Assembly: GCA_016882265.1 (NCBI GenBank)
Contig: VGVB01000002.1
Coordinates: 62,001-126,000, forward strand
Direction of reading: 5' to 3'
DNA length: 64,000 bases
DNA from: Gammaproteobacteria bacterium
GTDB lineage: Bacteria > Pseudomonadota > Gammaproteobacteria > Steroidobacterales > Steroidobacteraceae
Positions within the stretch are counted from its first letter, which is position 1, and the number at the start of each line of letters is the position of its first letter. This document shows positions 22,405-32,355 of the stretch, piece by piece. The position numbers and the translations under genes are program-made. The notes beneath the pieces were generated by a model that saw only the letters and a list, made by a program, of their open reading frames with translations, made no database searches and had not been told where the DNA came from.

Positions 22405-25400
22405 ATGAGTCTGTGGGCGTTCGCCGTCCGGCGCTGGCAGTTCACGCTGGTCGTGTTCGTGATGCTGATCGCGACCGGCCTGTGGGCACTGGCGGCGATT
22501 CCACGCGCCGAAGACCCGTCGCTGCGCTTCGCCGGCTCGCTGCTGGTCATCAGCTTTCCGGGCGCCGACCCGGCCGACGTCGAACAGTTGATCGTCGATC
22601 CGCTCGAGGACGCGCTGGCCGAGCTCGACGAGGTCAAACACATCAAGAGCGCCGCCTACGACGGTCTCGCCGTCATCGAGATCGAGTTCCTCTACGGCAA
22701 CGACCCGGACCGCAAGTACGACGAGGTGCTGCGCGAGGTCAACGCGGTGCGGCCAGCGCTGCCGGACGGCATCGTCTCGCTGGAGGTCCGGCAGTTCACG
22801 CCGGGCACGGTCAACATCGTGCAGCTCGCGCTGGTCAGCCCGGATGCCGGCTGGCGCGAACTGCAGCGTCATGCCGAGGACCTCGAGGAGCTGATTGAGA
22901 CCGCACCCGGCGTGCGCCGCGCCGATACCTGGGCCCATCCGCATCCGGAGGTGCGGGTGGCGCTCGACCTCGAGCGCCTCGATGCGGCGGGCATCACGGC
23001 CAGCGACGTGCTGGCCGCGATCCGGGCGAACAATGCCAGCATTCCCGGCGGCGCCGTCGAGGTCGGCCGGCGCCGCTACAATCTGAAGACCACCGGCAGC
23101 TTCCGGTCGATCGAGCAGATCGCCGCGACCGTGGTCAGCGCCCGCGGCGGCCGCCCGGTGCGGGTGCGCGACGTCGCCACGGTCGGCTGGAGCACCGAGG
23201 AGGAGCGCTACCTGGGCCGCTACAACGGCGCCCGCGCGGTGTTCGTAACCGCCAGCATGAAGGACGACGAGAACGTGTTCGCGGTGCGTGATGCGATCCA
23301 CGCGCGCCTCGGCCAGTTCGCCGACGGCCTGCCGGCCAACATCCGCCTGGAACGCGGCTTCGACCAGTCGCGCAACGTCGAGCGCCGGCTGGCGCGACTG
23401 CGGCTCGACTTCACGATCGCGATCGCGCTGGTGGCCGTGACGCTGCTGCCGCTCGGCCTGCGCGCGGCCGGCATCGTCATGATCTCGATCCCGCTGTCGC
23501 TGGCGATCGGCCTGACCGTGCTGTTCCTCGGCGGCCTCTCGCTGAACCAGCTCTCGATCGCTGGCTTCGTCGTCGCGCTCGGCCTGCTGGTGGACGACTC
23601 GATCGTCGTCGTCGAAAACATCGCCCGCCACGTCCGCCAGGGCATGGCGCGGGCCAAGGCGGCGATCGTCGCCACCGACCAGATCTGGCTGGCGGTACTC
23701 GGCTGCACCGCGACGCTGCTGCTCGCGTTCATGCCGCTCCTGTTCCTGCCGGAAACCTCCGGCGAGTTCGTGCGGCCGCTGCCGGCCGCGGTGCTGTTCA
23801 CGATTCTGGCCTCGCTGCTCGTGGCCCTGACCATCATCCCGTTCCTGGCCAGCCGGCTGTTGCCGGGCGGCGACGACAGCCGCCCGCCGCGCGGCGGTGC
23901 TGCCGCCAGACGCTGGCGCGAATTGCTCGCCGCCTCCGACCACGTTGCCGACCGGGTGCTGGCCGCTGTCATGCGTTCGATCCACGGCCTGTACGGGCCG
24001 GCGCTGCGCCAGGCGCTGGCGTGGCCGCGCACGACGCTGGCCGCCGGACTCGGTCTGTTCGCGCTGGCGCTGCTGCTGGTGCCGGTGCTCGGCTTCAGCC
24101 TGTTCCCGCAGGCCGACATTCCGCAGTTCCGCATCCGCATCGAGGCACCGGAGGGCGCCAGTCTGGCCGAGACCGGGCGGGCGCTCGAGTTCGTCGAGGC
24201 CGAACTGGCCCGGCATGCGGAACTGCGCTGGTGGTTTGCCAACCTCGGCCACGAGAATCCGCGTGTCTACTACAACGTCATGCCGCGTTCGTTCGCACCG
24301 AACGTTGCCGAGGTCTTCGCCGAGGTCCGTGACTACGATCGCCGTCGCACCAGCGCGCTGCTGGACGAATTGCGCGCCCGGTTCGCCGCGTGGCCGGCGG
24401 CGCGGATCTCGGTACTGCCGTTCGAACAGGGGCCGCCGATCGCCGCGCCGATCGAGATCCGCATCATCGGCCCGGATCTGGCCACGCTGCGGGCGCTGGC
24501 CGGAGACGTCGAACGGCTGATTACCGCAGTGCCGGGCACCCGCGATGTGAACAATCCGCTGCGCCTGCAGCGCACCGACCTCGACCTGCGCATCGACACC
24601 GAGAAGGCGGCGCTGCTCGGCATCCCGGCGAGTGAGGCCGATCGCACCATCCGGCTGGCGGTCGCCGGCCAGAGCGCCGGGCAGTTCCGCGACGCCGACG
24701 GCGACCAGTACGACATCACGCTGCGCCTGCCGATCGCCGGCCGGCCGACGCTCGACCTGCTCGACAACGTGCGGGTGGCCAGTGCCAGCGGCGGCCAGGT
24801 GCCGCTCGCGCAGATCGCCAGCCCGGCCTTCGCCAGCGCGCCAGCCGTGATCCGCCGCTACAACCGCGAGCGCACCGTGGCGATTACGGCCTGGCCGGCC
24901 ACCGGCTACGCGACCGACGCACTGACCCGCCAGGTGCTGGGCAGACTCGACGGGCTCGGCTGGCCACCCGGTTACCGCTACATTGCCGCCGGCGAGCTCG
25001 AGGCGCGCGAACAAACGTTTGCCGGACTCGGTGTCGCGATGCTGGTCGCGTCCTTCGGCATCCTCGCCGTACTGGTCCTCGAGTTCGGCAGCTTCCGCTC
25101 GATGCTGATCGTGTTCGGCGTCGTACCGCTCGGCTTCGCCGGCGCGCTGGTCGCGCTGTGGCTGGCCGGCTATTCGCTGTCATTCACCGCACTGATCGGC
25201 ATGATTGCGCTGGTCGGCATCGAGATCAAGAACTCGATCCTGCTGGTCGACTTCACCAACCGGCTGCGCGCCCAGGGCCACGACCTCGATACCGCGATTG
25301 CCGAGGCCGGCGAGGTCCGCTTCCTGCCGATCCTGCTGACCTCGCTGACCGCGATCGGCGGCCTGCTGCCACTGGCGCTGCAGAGCTCCGGGCTGTATTC

Positions 25401-25536
25401 GCCGCTTGCGGTCGTGATCATCGGCGGGCTGGTCAGCTCGACGCTGCTGGCGCGGCTGGTGACGCCGGTGCTGTACAAGCTGCTGCCGCCGGCGATCGCC
25501 GCGTGGCCCGACGCCGGGCCGGCCCGGCGCACCTGA
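22405..25536 (+). CDS. Efflux RND transporter permease
   Basis: 1043 aa; SFPGADPADVEQLIVDPLE, VALGLLVDDSIVVVENIARH, GIEIKNSILLVDF. Confidence 0.92.
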   Translation: MSLWAFAVRRWQFTLVVFVMLIATGLWALAAIPRAEDPSLRFAGSLLVISFPGADPADVEQLIVDPLEDALAELDEVKHIKSAAYDGLAVIEIEFLYGNDPDRKYDEVLREVNAVRPALPDGIVSLEVRQFTPGTVNIVQLALVSPDAGWRELQRHAEDLEELIETAPGVRRADTWAHPHPEVRVALDLERLDAAGITASDVLAAIRANNASIPGGAVEVGRRRYNLKTTGSFRSIEQIAATVVSARGGRPVRVRDVATVGWSTEEERYLGRYNGARAVFVTASMKDDENVFAVRDAIHARLGQFADGLPANIRLERGFDQSRNVERRLARLRLDFTIAIALVAVTLLPLGLRAAGIVMISIPLSLAIGLTVLFLGGLSLNQLSIAGFVVALGLLVDDSIVVVENIARHVRQGMARAKAAIVATDQIWLAVLGCTATLLLAFMPLLFLPETSGEFVRPLPAAVLFTILASLLVALTIIPFLASRLLPGGDDSRPPRGGAAARRWRELLAASDHVADRVLAAVMRSIHGLYGPALRQALAWPRTTLAAGLGLFALALLLVPVLGFSLFPQADIPQFRIRIEAPEGASLAETGRALEFVEAELARHAELRWWFANLGHENPRVYYNVMPRSFAPNVAEVFAEVRDYDRRRTSALLDELRARFAAWPAARISVLPFEQGPPIAAPIEIRIIGPDLATLRALAGDVERLITAVPGTRDVNNPLRLQRTDLDLRIDTEKAALLGIPASEADRTIRLAVAGQSAGQFRDADGDQYDITLRLPIAGRPTLDLLDNVRVASASGGQVPLAQIASPAFASAPAVIRRYNRERTVAITAWPATGYATDALTRQVLGRLDGLGWPPGYRYIAAGELEAREQTFAGLGVAMLVASFGILAVLVLEFGSFRSMLIVFGVVPLGFAGALVALWLAGYSLSFTALIGMIALVGIEIKNSILLVDFTNRLRAQGHDLDTAIAEAGEVRFLPILLTSLTAIGGLLPLALQSSGLYSPLAVVIIGGLVSSTLLARLVTPVLYKLLPPAIAAWPDAGPARRT

Positions 25537-25548
25537 CAGGAATACCGG

Positions 25549-26868
25549 TCAGCCGGGAGCGGCTGGTTCCGGACCGTTCGCGCGCTGATCGACGATCGCC
25601 GCGGTCACGAGGTCAGCACCGACATTGACCGTCGTACGCGCCATGTCGAGCAGGCGGTCGACCCCGAGAATGATGCCGATCCCCTCCGGCGGGATACCGA
25701 AGGCCACCAGCAGCCCGGCGATCAGCGGCAGCGAGCCGCCGGGAATCCCCGCCACCGCGATCGCGCTGATCACGGCCAGCAGCAACAGCGTAAGCTGCTG
25801 TCCGAAGCCGAGCCCGACGCCGAAGATCTGCGCGACGAACAGCACGACGCAGCCTTCATACAGGGCCGTACCGGCCATGTTCATCGTCGCGCCCAGCGGC
25901 AACACGAATCCTGAGACGGTCGGGCGCAGGCCGAGCGGTGCGCGCGCCACCGCGAGCGCGGTGGGCAGTGTCGCGGCACTCGAGCTGGTCGAGAATGCGG
26001 TCACCAGCACCGGGCGCAGCGCCCGCCAGAACTCACGCGGCCGGCGCCGGGTGAACAGCCGCAGCCACAGCGACATGGTGCCGAACAGATGCAGCGCCAT
26101 GACCACCAGGCAGCCGAGCACGAAGGCGCCGAGCGCCACGACGATGTCCCAGCCGATCCGGACGATGACGCTATAGATCATCGCCGGCACGGCGAACGGC
26201 GCCAGCAACAGCGCGTAATGCACGATGCGGGTCATCAGGTCGGAGACGAGCTGCAGTCCCGAGCGCAGCCGCTCGCGCTCGTCCGGCTGCAGACCGACCG
26301 CCGCGGCGCCGACCAGGATCGCGAACACGATCAGCGGCAGCGCGTCGCCGAGCCGGTCGCGGTCGTTGCCGACGAAGGCGCCGAACAGGTTGCGCGGCAT
26401 GAACATCTCGACCACCGACATGGGCGTCACCGGCTGGTCGGCCCGGCGTTCGAGGGTCGCCTGCGCCTGCTGGCCGTACTGCGCCGCCAGGCTGGACTGT
26501 GCCTCCGGTTCGAGCGTCGCACCCGGTTCCAGCAAGTTCATCATCACCAGCCCGAGCGCGACTGCAATGCCCATGTTCAGCAGGAACAGCGTGAAGGTGC
26601 GCAGCGCGAGCGGTCCGAGGTGCGCGAGGCGCTCGAGCTGTGCGACACCGCTCGCCAGCGAGGCGAATACCAGCGGAATCACGACGAAGAACAACAGCCG
26701 CAGGAACACCTGGCCGAATGGTTCCAGCACCAGCCGCGCCAGCTCGCGCGCCCCGGCCAGCAGCGGTGGGAACGCCGCGCCGGCGAGTAACGTCAGGCCA
26801 CCGGCGGCGACGCCGACCCCGAGTCCGAGCAGAATCCGGTTGGCGAGGCGCGTGTCGACATCACTCAT
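25549..26868 (-). CDS. Dicarboxylate/amino acid:cation symporter (DAACS family)
   Basis: TAFSTSSSAATLPTAL, LPLGATMNMAGTALYEG, GIPGGSL, RLLDMARTTVNVGAD. Confidence 0.9.
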   Translation of the reverse strand: MSDVDTRLANRILLGLGVGVAAGGLTLLAGAAFPPLLAGARELARLVLEPFGQVFLRLLFFVVIPLVFASLASGVAQLERLAHLGPLALRTFTLFLLNMGIAVALGLVMMNLLEPGATLEPEAQSSLAAQYGQQAQATLERRADQPVTPMSVVEMFMPRNLFGAFVGNDRDRLGDALPLIVFAILVGAAAVGLQPDERERLRSGLQLVSDLMTRIVHYALLLAPFAVPAMIYSVIVRIGWDIVVALGAFVLGCLVVMALHLFGTMSLWLRLFTRRRPREFWRALRPVLVTAFSTSSSAATLPTALAVARAPLGLRPTVSGFVLPLGATMNMAGTALYEGCVVLFVAQIFGVGLGFGQQLTLLLLAVISAIAVAGIPGGSLPLIAGLLVAFGIPPEGIGIILGVDRLLDMARTTVNVGADLVTAAIVDQRANGPEPAAPG

Positions 26869-26944
26869 GGGCGCGATCCCCTGGCCCTCCCCGACTGCGG
26901 CAATGGTAACCTTTCGTATCCCCGATCCGGAGGCTGCGGAACTG

Positions 26945-28318
26945 ATGAGGTCATCGGCCAGGCCCGCGGCCCTGCTGCTCGTGCTGCTGCTGTGCGTCTG
27001 TTCCGCACCGCGCGCCGGCCAGGTACCGCCGGACGGTGGACCGGCACGCGCGGCGCCGACCGTGCCGTTGATCGTCATGCCCGGTGTGCTCGGCTCGCGC
27101 CTCGCGGAGCGCGCGACCGGCCGGGAGGTCTGGCCCGGCAGCACACGGCAGTTGCTGACGAGCCGCTACCGCCATCTGGCGTTGCCCGTCGATCCGGTAA
27201 CGCTCGCGCCGTTCGACGATGGCCTCATGCCGACAGCTCTGTTCGACCGGGCCGCGGGCCAGGACTTCTACGGTCGGATCGTGCGCGAGCTGCTCGCGGC
27301 CGGCGGCTACCAGCGGGGCGTGCCAGGCGAGACAGCAACCGGCGGGCCGGCGCGGCTATACACGTTTCCCTACGACTGGCGTCAGGACAATGTCGTGACC
27401 GCGCGCGCGCTGCACACGCTGATCGGGCAGATCCGCCGCGATCACGCCGACCCGGCTCTCCGGGTCGACGTCGTCGCGCACAGCATGGGCGGGCTGATCG
27501 TGCGCTATTACCAGCGCTACGGCACGGCCGACGTACTGGACCTCGATACGCCGGTCGTCACCTGGGCCGGCGATCACAACCTGCGCCGCGTCGTCATCCT
27601 GGGCACCCCGGCCCGCGGCTCGGTCGGCGCCATCCACCTGTTCCTGACCGGCTACCAGATCGGGCTGTCGCGGCTGCCGCCGGAGGTCATCGCGACGATG
27701 CCGTCCATGTACCAGTTGTTTCCGCATCCGTCATCGACCTGGGTCGTCGCGGTCGACGGCAAGCCGTTGAACTGGGATCCGTTCGACGACGCTTTGTGGC
27801 AACGGCTCGAATGGTCGATCTTCGGCGCGGGGCTGCAACAGCACCTGCGCGCCGAGCCCGGCGGCCTGCCCGGGCTCGATATCTTCCAGCGCTATTTCCT
27901 GCGCCAGTTGCAGCGGGCCCGGCGCTTTGCGGAAGCGCTGCAGGTGCCCGCGAGCGGCATGCCACTCGCCGCGCCGCTGGTCGCGGGCAGCCATTGCGTG
28001 CCGACACCCGCGCGGCTGGTGATCGAGAGGGTGAATGGCGAGTCGGTCACGCGACTGTGGCCGCGCCAGGTTGTGCGACGCGTCCCGGGCATCGATTATC
28101 GCCGGCTGATGTACGAGTTCGGCGACGGCCGGTTGACCACGGCGTCACTGCTGGGCCAGCCCGAGCCGGAGCCGTTCAACGGCGGTGCCACGCCGGTGCC
28201 GCCTGACCCGGACCATACGTTTCTGTACTGCGAAGGGCATGACACGCTGGCTGGCAACCGGCAGTTCCTGGAGCGGTTGCTGCGCTACCTCACGGCGGAC
28301 GCCACGCCTGCGCACTGA
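26945..28318 (+). CDS. Secreted LCAT/PDAT-like alpha/beta hydrolase
   Basis: Signal peptide; PLIVMPGVLGSRL; FPYDWRQD; VVAHSMGGLIVRYY nucleophile elbow. Confidence 0.8.
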   Translation: MRSSARPAALLLVLLLCVCSAPRAGQVPPDGGPARAAPTVPLIVMPGVLGSRLAERATGREVWPGSTRQLLTSRYRHLALPVDPVTLAPFDDGLMPTALFDRAAGQDFYGRIVRELLAAGGYQRGVPGETATGGPARLYTFPYDWRQDNVVTARALHTLIGQIRRDHADPALRVDVVAHSMGGLIVRYYQRYGTADVLDLDTPVVTWAGDHNLRRVVILGTPARGSVGAIHLFLTGYQIGLSRLPPEVIATMPSMYQLFPHPSSTWVVAVDGKPLNWDPFDDALWQRLEWSIFGAGLQQHLRAEPGGLPGLDIFQRYFLRQLQRARRFAEALQVPASGMPLAAPLVAGSHCVPTPARLVIERVNGESVTRLWPRQVVRRVPGIDYRRLMYEFGDGRLTTASLLGQPEPEPFNGGATPVPPDPDHTFLYCEGHDTLAGNRQFLERLLRYLTADATPAH

Positions 28319-28515
28319 CTCAACCAGCGCGGCACCCCGCCGCGCACCGACTGTCCATCGGTGCCTCCGCGTATGACCCGCCGCGTCGCGAACAAGTGGT
28401 GGACTAACCCGTGATTGAGGATGGGCACACCTGCCCGCGACGCGCCGGGCCATGTCAACAATGCCCGGAGCGGCAGTCGGATTTCAAGTACCGCCGCAGC
28501 GTCAGCCGGACCCGA

Positions 28516-29115
28516 TCAGCGCCGCCGTGGCGCCGGCGGGCTGATCGCGAACGTCGCCAGTGCCTGTTCGAAGGCGGCAACATCGCGCGCGAAATAGTGC
28601 AGGACCGGCCCGCGGTAGCCGACCAGAAAGATGCCCTGGGGCGTATTCGTACCGACGAGGATTTCCTCGTAACGGACCGAACCGGCATCCACGGCAGTGC
28701 GGTAAGCCAGGTGCAGGCGGAAGGCCGGCTGGCCGGCCAGGGTCGCCGGTTCGTCACTCAGCACCGCCATGTTCTGCAGGCCGCGCGCCGCCGTGGCCTC
28801 GGCGATGAACTTCCCGGCCAGTTCCTGCGGCAACATGTCTGCGGTTGCGTCCTTGCGCTGAGCACGGAAGGCCTGTTTGTGCTTGCGAAAATCGACATAG
28901 ATCACCTGCAGCAGCGGCCCGTCGCGGGTCGCGATCGTCTCGTCGCCGAACGCCTCCTTGCGGAATCTCCAGCCGGCCGGGTACTGGATCGAGTAACCGG
29001 TGCCCGCGTGCGCGTACGGTTGCCCGTCGGCCACGATCTTCCAGGCAGAGGCCGGCGATGCGAGCAGCAATCCGGCCATCAGCGCCGCCGCCCGCAGGTG
29101 GCTGGTTCCGCTCAT
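28516..29115 (-). CDS. Secreted hypothetical protein
   Basis: Signal peptide MSGTSHLRAAALMAGLLLASPASA; 199 aa; ATGA-type overlap with the downstream M48 gene. Confidence 0.55.
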   Translation of the reverse strand: MSGTSHLRAAALMAGLLLASPASAWKIVADGQPYAHAGTGYSIQYPAGWRFRKEAFGDETIATRDGPLLQVIYVDFRKHKQAFRAQRKDATADMLPQELAGKFIAEATAARGLQNMAVLSDEPATLAGQPAFRLHLAYRTAVDAGSVRYEEILVGTNTPQGIFLVGYRGPVLHYFARDVAAFEQALATFAISPPAPRRR

Positions 29116-30323
29116 GGCTGCTCCAGCTCCCGGCTCAGGGTCTCGATGTACTGCCGTGCATAGCCGCTTTGCCTCGGATCCGGACTCAGTTCGACGAAGC
29201 GGCGCAACAGCGCGAGGGCCTGTGACCGGTCACCCTGGCGATAGTGATGCATCGCGAGTGCCTGGTAGGTCGGCGCGAAGTCCGGTGCCAGCTCCAGCGT
29301 CCGCTGGTACTCCTCGAGCGCCCGAGCGGCATCCTGCATCTGCTGGGCTTCGATCTCGGCCGTACCGCGCCGGTCGCGCTTCGCGCGCCTGGCCTTCTCG
29401 GCCCGCAGGCGATAGCCCTCGGCGAGGTAGTAGCGCGCCTCGGGCGGCAGCGTATCCAGCAGATGTTCGTCTGCCAGCAGAAACACGAGCACCTTGCCGT
29501 CGCCGCCGCGATGCAACTGTCCGAGCGCGTCCAGACGCGCCCGCAGTGTGGCCGCCCGGTAGCGCGCGGCCTCGCGGCGGCCCTCGGGCGGGCCGGCCGT
29601 GGCGAACTCGCCGAGCGTCTGGACGCGCTCGCGCACCTGCGGATGACTGGCGAAGAAGAAGGGCGGCTGGGCGATGTGCCGGGCCAGCAGCTCGCGTTCG
29701 AGCTGGGCGAACGCTTCGGCGCCGGCGCGCGCATCGTAACCGGCCTGCACCATCCGGTCGAAGCCGCCGCGATCGGCCTCGCGCTCGTGTTCCCGCGAGA
29801 AACCCATCATGCTCGAGTAGCCGGCGAGCTGCACGAGACCACCCGGATAACCGGCACTGGCGGCGGCCACGGCACCGATGTTGGCAACCGCCGACACCTG
29901 CCTGGCGGCACGGATGCTGCGAAACATGTGATCCGCCGTCACGTGCGTACCCTCGTGGCCGAGTACCGAGGCGAGCTGCGCTTCGTCGGTCAGACGCAGC
30001 AGAGCGCCGGTATGAAAATAGATTCCGCCGGTGGCGACCGCGAAGGCATTGAAGTCGGGATTGCGATACGTCCGTACGCGCAGCTCGGCCGGCCGCTCCG
30101 GAAACAGCTGCTCGAGAATCTGCTGCAGGTAGGCATCGAGCTCCGGGTCCGCGTAGAGTTCATCGCTGTTGGCGATCTGCTGTTCGAGGCGCCGGGTTTC
30201 GAAGTCGATACGCGCGCGTTGCTCCTGTTCGCTGATGCCGAGTGCCGCCGGCGGTGCGGCCAGCAGGCCCAGCACACAGCCGGCGACGCACAGACGACCC
30301 GCCAGACTTCGCTGCGGCAACAT
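29112..30323 (-). CDS. M48-family metalloprotease with TPR-like C-terminus
   Basis: VLGHEGTHVTADHMF (HEXXH), EREADRGGFDRMVQAGYD; C-terminal TPR-like region. Confidence 0.82.
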   Translation of the reverse strand: MLPQRSLAGRLCVAGCVLGLLAAPPAALGISEQEQRARIDFETRRLEQQIANSDELYADPELDAYLQQILEQLFPERPAELRVRTYRNPDFNAFAVATGGIYFHTGALLRLTDEAQLASVLGHEGTHVTADHMFRSIRAARQVSAVANIGAVAAASAGYPGGLVQLAGYSSMMGFSREHEREADRGGFDRMVQAGYDARAGAEAFAQLERELLARHIAQPPFFFASHPQVRERVQTLGEFATAGPPEGRREAARYRAATLRARLDALGQLHRGGDGKVLVFLLADEHLLDTLPPEARYYLAEGYRLRAEKARRAKRDRRGTAEIEAQQMQDAARALEEYQRTLELAPDFAPTYQALAMHHYRQGDRSQALALLRRFVELSPDPRQSGYARQYIETLSRELEQP

Positions 30324-31315
30324 CAGAGCATCCGCAGCGTCACCAGCCGGCTGGCCGGATAGCCGGCGAACATGCTCTTCAGCACCGCATCCGCGGACTC
30401 TGGCTTGCGCACGTCGTTGCTGGTCATGCCAAAGAGCTCCCCGCCCTGGACCGAGTTGATCCAGGCCACCCGGCCCGAACGCAGCTCGATGATGCCCGCG
30501 GCCGCAAACATGCCACCGCCAGGAACGCTGACGCCGCCGGCCGCAGCCAGGAGCTGAAACAGGACGCTGCCGCCCGTCTGTTTGAGCTGCTTGCCGGCCA
30601 GCACAAATGCGTACTCGGCGCCGGCCGAATCGGCCAGGAAGGCCAGTCCGTCGCCCAGCGTGTAGTCGAAGCTCGTCTTCTTTGCAGCCCAGGCCTTGCC
30701 GCCGTTGAACACCACACCGGTCACGGTGTCGGCGATGATCTTGAAAAGCTCAACATGCTCCCGCAGCACGCTTTGCCCTGGTTCGTCCAGCCCCGGCACC
30801 GGGACGACCGCGAAACGGTCCTCGAACTGCAGCATCCGGGCCGAGGCTTCGGCCAGGCTGAGTTGTGCCTGCTCGCTCCAGCCGGGAACCGCCTCGATGC
30901 CAGCGACGGATTTCTCGTAGACGACGAACTCGACCGGCAGCACAACGATACGCCGCGATCCCGACGCCAACGGAGCAGCGTCCGTCGCCAGCGCAGGAGC
31001 CTCCGCGGCCGGCGCGATGGCCTCGGCAGCATCGGCCGCCGTGGGCATAGGTCCGACATCGGGCGCGGGCTCCTCGGCACCCTCCGGAACCGCAGCCTCG
31101 ACCTCGGCCGCAGCCGGCGGCGCCGGCGGCTCCGGCGACGGCTCTGCCGCCGGTGGCGGGCTCGGCTGATCCGGTATCGATGCCGATTCCGGTTCCGCAG
31201 GCTCCACCTGCTCTTCGGCCACCGGTACCGCGGGTACCTGGGTCTGCCCGACTGCCGGCATCGTGAGGAGCAGCATTGCTGCAACCAGCAACGCGTTGCG
31301 CAACAGTACCTTCAT
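30323..31315 (-). CDS. Secreted Pro/Glu-rich protein, CsgG/lipoprotein-like C-terminus
   Basis: MKVLLRNALLVAAMLLLTMPAVGQT signal; Pro/Glu/Ala-rich linker; GVVFNGGKAWAAKKTSFDYTLGDGLAFLADSAGAEYAFVL. Confidence 0.5.
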   Translation of the reverse strand: MKVLLRNALLVAAMLLLTMPAVGQTQVPAVPVAEEQVEPAEPESASIPDQPSPPPAAEPSPEPPAPPAAAEVEAAVPEGAEEPAPDVGPMPTAADAAEAIAPAAEAPALATDAAPLASGSRRIVVLPVEFVVYEKSVAGIEAVPGWSEQAQLSLAEASARMLQFEDRFAVVPVPGLDEPGQSVLREHVELFKIIADTVTGVVFNGGKAWAAKKTSFDYTLGDGLAFLADSAGAEYAFVLAGKQLKQTGGSVLFQLLAAAGGVSVPGGGMFAAAGIIELRSGRVAWINSVQGGELFGMTSNDVRKPESADAVLKSMFAGYPASRLVTLRML

Positions 31316-31405
31316 GCGTCCCCCTGCCCGACGGGAAGGCCCTGCCATGCCGGTTGGCGAGCGCGCATGATAGCGCCAACCGCGATACTCAGCAGCGAGC
31401 CGCCG

Positions 31406-31762
31406 ATGCTGCAGCCGCACCCGAGTCCGGAGATCCCCGCCACACCGTATCTGCTGATCGTTGACGACGACCCGATCTTCGCGGCACTGCTGCACGCATC
31501 GGAACGGCCGCAGCTCCGGCTCGATGGATCGCGGTTCGCCCAGGCGCTGACCGACAACCGCGCCACCAGCATGGCCGTCGGCGTGCTGATGGATCGGCTG
31601 CATCCGGACCGCCGGCAGGCGTTCGAGTCGTTGCGGGCCCGAGCCCGCAGCGAACGCCGCAAGGTTGGCGAGGTCGCGGAAGAGTTGCTCCAGTCTGTCG
31701 AGAAGCTCAATTCCTGGGCCGGAACCGGCCCCGGCAGCGGTCCGCCGTCACGAATGCTCTGA
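31406..31762 (+). pseudogene. REC-ANTAR response regulator with internal deletion
   Basis: Starts like REC (YLLIVDDDPIFAALL), then goes directly to an ANTAR-like region (LTDNRATSMAVGVLMDRLHPDRRQAFESLRARARSERRKVGEVAEELL). Confidence 0.6.
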
Positions 31763-31992
31763 CCGATTCTGAATGGGGGCCGGCCGCAGTCGTTCATATG
31801 TCAACCGGATCGAGAGCGGAGCGCTGGTTGTAATCGCTCCGCGGCCGCCGGTCAGACGGCCGTGCCGCCCAACCCCCCGCGGCCGATCCGGTTCAGGGCC
31901 CGGTACCCGCCCGGATTTCCCATGCTGGCAGCCCGTTGCCTCTGGCGCTTCTCCGTGAAGCGTGGCGGCAATGCGTTGCGAAGGTGCCGAAC

Positions 31993-32355
31993 ATGGACAC
32001 GATGCGACTCCGAACGCTCCACAACCCGCGCCAAACCCAGGTGCTGCTGGAAGGTTGCCTCGCGGTCGGCGGGCCTGTGATACCCGCCGGAAGCCACCGG
32101 CTTCAGTGCATGGAGGAACTGCCGACGCCGCTGCGGCGGCATGCTGAAGCCAGGCTCGACAGCGACAGCGTGTGGCTCGCCTGGTCTGACCAGCGCCGGG
32201 TCTGGTTCTTCACCGGCGAAACGTCGCTCGCCCTGTCACGGGAGCGCAAGCAGCCCGTACTGACGGTGCGTGAATTCGACGAGCGCGGCGAGCTGCTGGA
32301 GGCCGCCAACTGGGTACTCACGCAACACGAGGGCTGGAAACGCCTCGCGGCGTAA
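31993..32355 (+). CDS. Hypothetical protein
   Basis: About 120 aa, MDTMRLRTLHNPRQTQVLLEG start; open frame with plausible coding composition. Confidence 0.4.
   Translation: MDTMRLRTLHNPRQTQVLLEGCLAVGGPVIPAGSHRLQCMEELPTPLRRHAEARLDSDSVWLAWSDQRRVWFFTGETSLALSRERKQPVLTVREFDERGELLEAANWVLTQHEGWKRLAA

Noticed and set aside
22333-25014. 893-codon minus-strand ORF opposite the RND permease
   Set aside because: Shadow ORF; composition (RQ/RR/HGQ runs) is non-protein-like, while the RND reading is unmistakable.
30242-31405. Plus-strand frame extending upstream of the ANTAR gene
   Set aside because: Antisense to the M48 and secreted-protein genes; Arg-rich and without motifs.
31829-31856. Hairpin GCGGAGCG...CGCTCCGC after the ANTAR gene as a terminator
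   Set aside because: No U-run, short stem, and common by chance at this GC content.
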